Positions 59,554 to 64,000 of a stretch of DNA of 64,000 bases are shown here, in pieces. Both the position numbers and the translations under genes were made by a program. Below the pieces are notes generated by a model. It had not been told where the DNA came from, made no database searches, and saw nothing but the letters and a program-made list of their open reading frames with translations. Source of the stretch: Entoloma clypeatum (lineage: Eukaryota > Basidiomycota > Agaricomycetes > Agaricales > Entolomataceae); NCBI GenBank assembly GCA_963565915.1, contig OY751493.1, forward strand, positions 4,092,001 through 4,156,000, written 5' to 3'. The stretch's first letter is position 1. Every line of letters begins with the position of its first letter.

Positions 59554-61161
59554 CTAGTTTCGGCGCCACCGAAGTTCAATTCTCATATCTCCAACTCCCA
59601 ACTGTTCTTGAACTTCACGGATGTCCGCGGAGAATTTAGAAATATCGTCGTCCTGGGCTCCTGAGGCATAAATCGTTGCAAATCGTATTCCTGAGAATGT
59701 CTTCGATGTTTGAGCCCGAGACCATTGTTGCTTCAACATCTCTATGAAAGAGTTCTTATCCATGAGGATGATTGAAATCTCCAGTGATATGAGCTTGGCA
59801 AGACATTCGCCCTGACCCATGAGGTCCATCATCGAGGTAGGAAGGATACAGTTGGGAGCCTTGAATGAAGTCAGAGAAGGCAAAGTGCGAGCAATTTGCG
59901 CGAGATCTGCGTTGCCATGGTGTACAATCTCCAAGAGCAAGTTGGGACGGGACAATTGTTCAATGGTCGCTCCGAGTTTAGCCACATGATCCTCGGCCTG
60001 GTTCCAGAGATCAAGAGTCAATTTCTCCAGCTGTGGCACCGCCAAAGGTCGGAGATGATCACTGTACGGGGCCTGAGCCTCCCCTTTCATTCGAAGGCTA
60101 AGTTCACACAGGTGTGGAAGAACAATACTGGCAGTGGGATAGACTTGTATTGGATATTCATCATCGGCACGGAGGCTAAGGAAGCATTCCCGAAGGTTGG
60201 TACACAACCTCATAATTTCCAGTGAGCTGCTCGAGCTCAGCTGGGCCAAGCAAGGTGCGAATTTGAGGTGGGTGAGTTGATGCCAGGCAAGGGCGAAGTC
60301 TAGTAGTGAGAATGATGGCAGGGATTGGCCACTGTTTAACAAGCCGTATGTCGACACTGCAACACGCCGCAAGTGAGTGGCTTCTTGAAAAACAGTCGAA
60401 AGAAACTTGTCCGGAAGCCTGTACATTCTCAGCTCTACGCGTTCCAGCACATCGAATAAGCCTGACGGCAGAAGAAAAAAGTGTCTGGCGGTATCGTGGT
60501 AGATATCCAGTGATAGATATGTGACTCGACGGCACACGGGAAGTACGACGTCACGAAGGAAGACGTCAGGTGCAGGCCATGTAGCATCTTCCAAAGCCTC
60601 AAGCTCCAGTCCTGACCGGCCCCCACGGCTGGAAGCCTCTTTCAACATCCCCCCATGAAACGCGTCGTAGGTTCCTCGAATGCGGAGGTGATTCCAGAGA
60701 CGTTTTTCTGCGAGTGCTATTTGCCTCCATCTTGAGCAGATATGTCCCAATATCCAGGGTACTGGTAATGGAAGTGAATCCACGAGAATGAGAAGTGAAT
60801 AATGATCTGGTAAGCAGTGCACAAAGATTTCCGCGAGTATTTCGGAAGGAATATATTTATGAGGTGCAACGGCTATTTGGAGGCTCTCCATATGTGCGGA
60901 ATATCGTGCGCGCTTGGTTTGCAGCGGAAGAAGGTGTGCTTGGACCTGCGCGATCTTCTTGTCGAGGGTTTGGCATTGGACTTTGGCGCTCTTCAGACGG
61001 TCAAGGGCGCGTATGCGCTGAGGTTCCGGCAGAATCTCGTTTGTCTTTCCGATTCCTGTCATATCATCTGGGCTAGAAAGGTGACACTCGGGAAGTCCGA
61101 GTCGTGCCCCCATCTTGACCTCTATGTCAACCTCGTCAGTTTTGTTTAAACGGTGTCCCAA
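59554..61161 (-). CDS. F-box protein, local family copy E (intact)
   Basis: A 535-residue single-exon member of the same F-box family as copies A-D. TNEILPEPQRIRALDRL leads into a coiled segment. The F-box is KYIPSEILAEIFVHCLPD...LGHICSRWRQIALAEKRLWNHL (about residues 105-170). LRR-like repeats follow, and the C-terminus ends GVGDMRIELRWRRN. No internal stop or frame break was found, so this copy may be active. It lies convergent with the reductase gene, about 100 bp away, and far from the decayed tandem copies. The start MGHRLNKTDEV could be replaced by the internal MTGIGKTNEIL. Confidence 0.78.
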   Translation of the reverse strand: MGHRLNKTDEVDIEVKMGARLGLPECHLSSPDDMTGIGKTNEILPEPQRIRALDRLKSAKVQCQTLDKKIAQVQAHLLPLQTKRARYSAHMESLQIAVAPHKYIPSEILAEIFVHCLPDHYSLLILVDSLPLPVPWILGHICSRWRQIALAEKRLWNHLRIRGTYDAFHGGMLKEASSRGGRSGLELEALEDATWPAPDVFLRDVVLPVCRRVTYLSLDIYHDTARHFFLLPSGLFDVLERVELRMYRLPDKFLSTVFQEATHLRRVAVSTYGLLNSGQSLPSFSLLDFALAWHQLTHLKFAPCLAQLSSSSSLEIMRLCTNLRECFLSLRADDEYPIQVYPTASIVLPHLCELSLRMKGEAQAPYSDHLRPLAVPQLEKLTLDLWNQAEDHVAKLGATIEQLSRPNLLLEIVHHGNADLAQIARTLPSLTSFKAPNCILPTSMMDLMGQGECLAKLISLEISIILMDKNSFIEMLKQQWSRAQTSKTFSGIRFATIYASGAQDDDISKFSADIREVQEQLGVGDMRIELRWRRN

Positions 61162-61876
61162 GAAGTTGATTTAGTTTTGAAGAGCAAGGCTTGCTGCGAA
61201 CCAGCTGAGGAGGTCAAAAGCGAAAGGGTGACCTTCTTGGGGAAAAATGACTTACTCCTTTGCCAGGTGTCTGACTTGTGTCTGAGACTCTGGCTTATGA
61301 AATTAGAATATGCAAGTGTGTAAAACTCCAATATACAGACCCATCCCGAAAAGTTGAAAGACGCAATCGGATTCGTGTGCACTTCTAACTTCAACGCATT
61401 GTCAAGTGATGTGTGCTGAAAGTTTTCCGGAAGAATTACATGGGGTTGGCAGGGAGCTCTGGTAACAGCAAGATGCTAAATCGCTTTTTAATCGTGACAC
61501 GATGGCGCAAGAACTTGTCATCGAGGGGAGAATCAGGCTACGAGGTGTGGAGGAGAATGGGTCAACAGCGTCCAATAATTTGAGCAGAGAGAGTGGTCGG
61601 TACCGGGATGCGCTGATTTCGTTATTCTCCCTGCATCCGTGGTTTCTGGAGGAACAAGGACGGGTCAGGGCAATGGTTAATGGTTGCGTACATATAGTGT
61701 ATACATCCGTGGTCCCCCAACTGTGGGCACGCGACGATCGTGACGTCGGCCTCACAAACAACCATCACAATCAAGTTCTACATACGTCCGACTCTTGTGG
61801 CCCCAAGTCCTGGCGTTTGACCGTTGACACCCTCGGGGAGGTTTTGCAGCACATCTCTTGGTTGCTAGATATTCGA
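61162..61876. other. intergenic, divergent promoters
   Basis: About 0.7 kb between F-box copy E and the DNA methyltransferase start. The plus frame stays open from 61502 into the methyltransferase exon, but its upstream part lacks family resemblance. Confidence 0.4.
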
Positions 61877-64000
61877 ATGCCCCCACACCGCCCGAACGCG
61901 TTTGAGGTATCCTTTCCAGAGGAAGCTCCGGCCTCAAGTTCGACCGCTGTTGCGTCCCAGGGTCAATCTCGAGCCTCAGGATCACCTTACACGCGTTCTA
62001 CCTCTCTTAAAAGGACAAGCGAATCCTTGGGTCCTGGGGAAATACGGGTAGGAATACTGTGCCAAGATGTCATGTTGTTCAATTGCTCAATGATGGTCAA
62101 CGCGTCGTTTAGGAAGCGAAACGGCAGCAACTCCCGCCAGGTAAGGACCGCTATCTCAGTATTCCGCTTGTGGCTGACCTCTCTTTGTACACTGCCAGTC
62201 GCGTACTACCACGAAGAGCATCCGGATGCTGAACTCGAGTCCCCAGATCTCATTCTCACTGGTGAAGACCCCTTTGGTGACGACGAAGAAGAAGGAGGAC
62301 ATCAAAAACCTGTCCGCGTTCTTACGAACTTCACAATTTTTGACCCACGGCACCGAAGCGAGATGATTTCGCTGAGTGCTATTGAGGAGGATGACGGCGT
62401 TGACAGGCAGTTCGAGGGTGCCGGACTTGTGTTTCCTTATTTTGTGAACGAGGAGGATGAAGGGCAGGAGGATGATGAGGGAGGGGATGGGATATTTGTG
62501 AGGCTGGGGGCGATTCTGAGGTATACATTTGACTATACGCAAGATAACGAGTATGTCCGACCTTTCGTTATTCTATGGACCTTTTGTCGCTGACGACTAG
62601 ATTTGGCGCCAAGTCCCGTATGGATAGAGACCATATATGCGTGGTATATTTTGAAGATACCGTCTCGCGAGTATACCCCATATTTTCAGCATTTCTATAC
62701 CACCAGAAGGATCGCCCAGTTGGTGATTTCGTCAGTGACCAAAAATCCCAATCAACATTACGACGAGTTTCATCGGCGGTTTACGTCGATGGTTGACACC
62801 TTTGGTCGGACATACATAGACGAACACCTCTCAGATGCCGTCTGTACCTCTTCATTCCCCTTTCAGTCTTGTCTCTCATACAAGTTATAGATACCCGAGA
62901 TCCAACAAGTCCTAGAAGACGATGAGAGCCTTGCTGCACTCAAAAGCAAACCCGTCATCCGTCGTCTTCTTCGCCGAGCACCTCCTGCATCTCCAGAAAC
63001 AGCCCGCCGCCGCCGCCCTCAGCGCCAAGACCTCCCATCACCCCGCCGGAATCTGCCTCCACCTATCAAATCCCTCCTCGGTGCCGACCTGGACCTTGCC
63101 GTCCTCAAAGCAGAGAACCAGACACAAACGCATGTGACGCCTCTTATCGCATCTCTCGCACAAGGTCTGGTGTTTGAGGAGCTTGTCGTTGTAGGCGGAC
63201 GGCCATCGGCGCAAAACAAGGTGATCACTGAGGCTCGGCAGAAGGCAGCGCATACAAGGTTGCGGGAGCTCGTGAGGAAGGCAAAAACAATGCCGAAGAA
63301 GCCTATCATAGATGTACGGCCTCGGGATGACTTTATTGGGCGGAATTCGAGGTACCTCAAATCTGTGAACATCAATGGGGAGGTGTATAAGGTGCGTTTC
63401 GACTTTGTTTTAGGAGATGCGTAGTCTGGTTTCAACACTTTGCCTTGGTATGATTTCAGATAGGCGACTTTATTATTTTACCAATTGGAATTGTAGAGGG
63501 ACAGCGGATGCATTCGGCAGGCTTTCCGGACGATATTGAGGATGTCAGACCCATCCATACTATGGCCGATTACTTCTGGTCAGTCTACCTCCCGATGTCC
63601 GATGGCGTGTATAATCATCACTATTCACAGGTTTGCAAAAATCTTGTATGGTGACATCGACCGCAAGCAATTCCATGTTCAATGGCTGGAGCATTCATCC
63701 CACACCCTGCTTGAAGAGCTTGGGAATCCTCAAGAACTGTTCTATAACAACCTCTGCGACCACGTCGACTTCAAGTTGATTATTGGCAAAGTTACTGTTC
63801 ACGAAGTGTCCAACAATACCGGAATCAGACCAGAAGACTTTTTCGTCAAGTAGGTATTTACCGTATTTTTTTGTGTCACAGCTTGCAACGAATGATCTAG
63901 GTTCTCATATGATCCAGTTTTGGCGACATTCATGTCTTTAGATTCCGAGCGAAGGGATCTCGCATCGCACTACCTCCCCCCGGACAATTGCACAGTATGT
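61877..64000 (+). CDS. DNMT1-type DNA (cytosine-5-)-methyltransferase, 5' part
   Basis: Partial at the right edge. Exons are 61877-62047, 62113-62140, 62199-62550, 62614-62839, 62891-63391, 63460-63578, 63631-63849 and 63901 onward. The N-terminus MPPHRPNAFEVSFPEEAP is followed by a disordered region. The replication-foci targeting domain spans exons 3-5: VRVLTNFTIFDPRHRSEMISL, FVRLGAILRYTFDYTQDNDPVW and ETIYAWYILKIPSREYTPYF are typical of fungal DNMT1. A BAH domain then begins (GDFIILPIGIVEGQ ... FAKILYGDIDRKQFHVQWLEH ... NNLCDHVDFKLIIGKVTVHEV). The second BAH and the catalytic domain should lie beyond position 64000. The protein should maintain cytosine methylation in the nucleus. The start was chosen because upstream sequence in the same frame has no family similarity. 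Confidence 0.87.

Noticed and set aside
61502..61876. An earlier start for the DNA methyltransferase at 61502
   Set aside because: The frame is open, but the sequence has no resemblance to the family and reads like promoter DNA. The ATG at 61877 fits the usual N-terminus.

Overview
The window reads as nuclear DNA of a mushroom-forming basidiomycete (Agaricomycetes). The basis is the dense, intron-rich genes with mostly 45-70 bp GT-AG introns, and the protein families present: FunK1 fungal kinases, a DUF4246 protein, expanded F-box/leucine-rich families, a basidiomycete-type seven-helix membrane protein, and a DNMT1-type cytosine methyltransferase with an RFTS domain. No bacterial operon structure, rRNA, tRNA or CRISPR was seen. 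Exon coordinates were worked out by eye from splice signals and family similarity.

Layout. 0-8.4 kb: a decayed lipase duplicate, a class 3 lipase with one unreadable loop, an NR2C2AP-like discoidin protein, and a 15-exon Ubp2-type deubiquitinase. 8.7-19.6 kb: a small coiled-coil protein, a seven-helix membrane protein, a DUF4246 protein, an intact F-box protein, and a FunK1 kinase gene split by an 890 bp Ty3/gypsy pol fragment. 20.4-25.4 kb: UDP-glucose 4-epimerase, THO complex subunit 1 and a Pin1/Ess1 prolyl isomerase, the last two head to head. 25.6-30 kb: three broken copies of the local F-box family. 30.2-39.1 kb: a mitochondrial MOSC (mARC-like) protein, a CreB/Ubp9-type deubiquitinase with an unusual Cys box and a very long low-complexity tail, and a further F-box protein.

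40.7-55.3 kb is the most distinctive part and looks like a secondary-metabolite locus. Two near-identical giant genes lie in opposite orientation with their 5' ends facing across about 4 kb. Each encodes adenylation, thiolation and thioesterase domains followed, without an intervening stop, by an isopenicillin-N-synthase-like 2-oxoglutarate/Fe(II) oxygenase. An O-methyltransferase gene lies between them. A hemerythrin-like protein and a methyltransferase relic lie just outside. About 3.1 kb of the two arms, introns included, is almost identical while both ends have diverged, which points to gene conversion. Both copies share the same one-base frame break near the end of the thioesterase domain.

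55.8-64 kb returns to housekeeping genes: Hog1-type MAP kinase, mitochondrial NADH-cytochrome b5 reductase, another intact F-box protein, and the 5' part of DNMT1, which runs off the right edge. A plausible reading of the metabolite locus is that the A-T-TE part activates and releases or couples a carboxylic acid, the oxygenase modifies the product, and the methyltransferase caps a hydroxyl. The product cannot be told from sequence alone.
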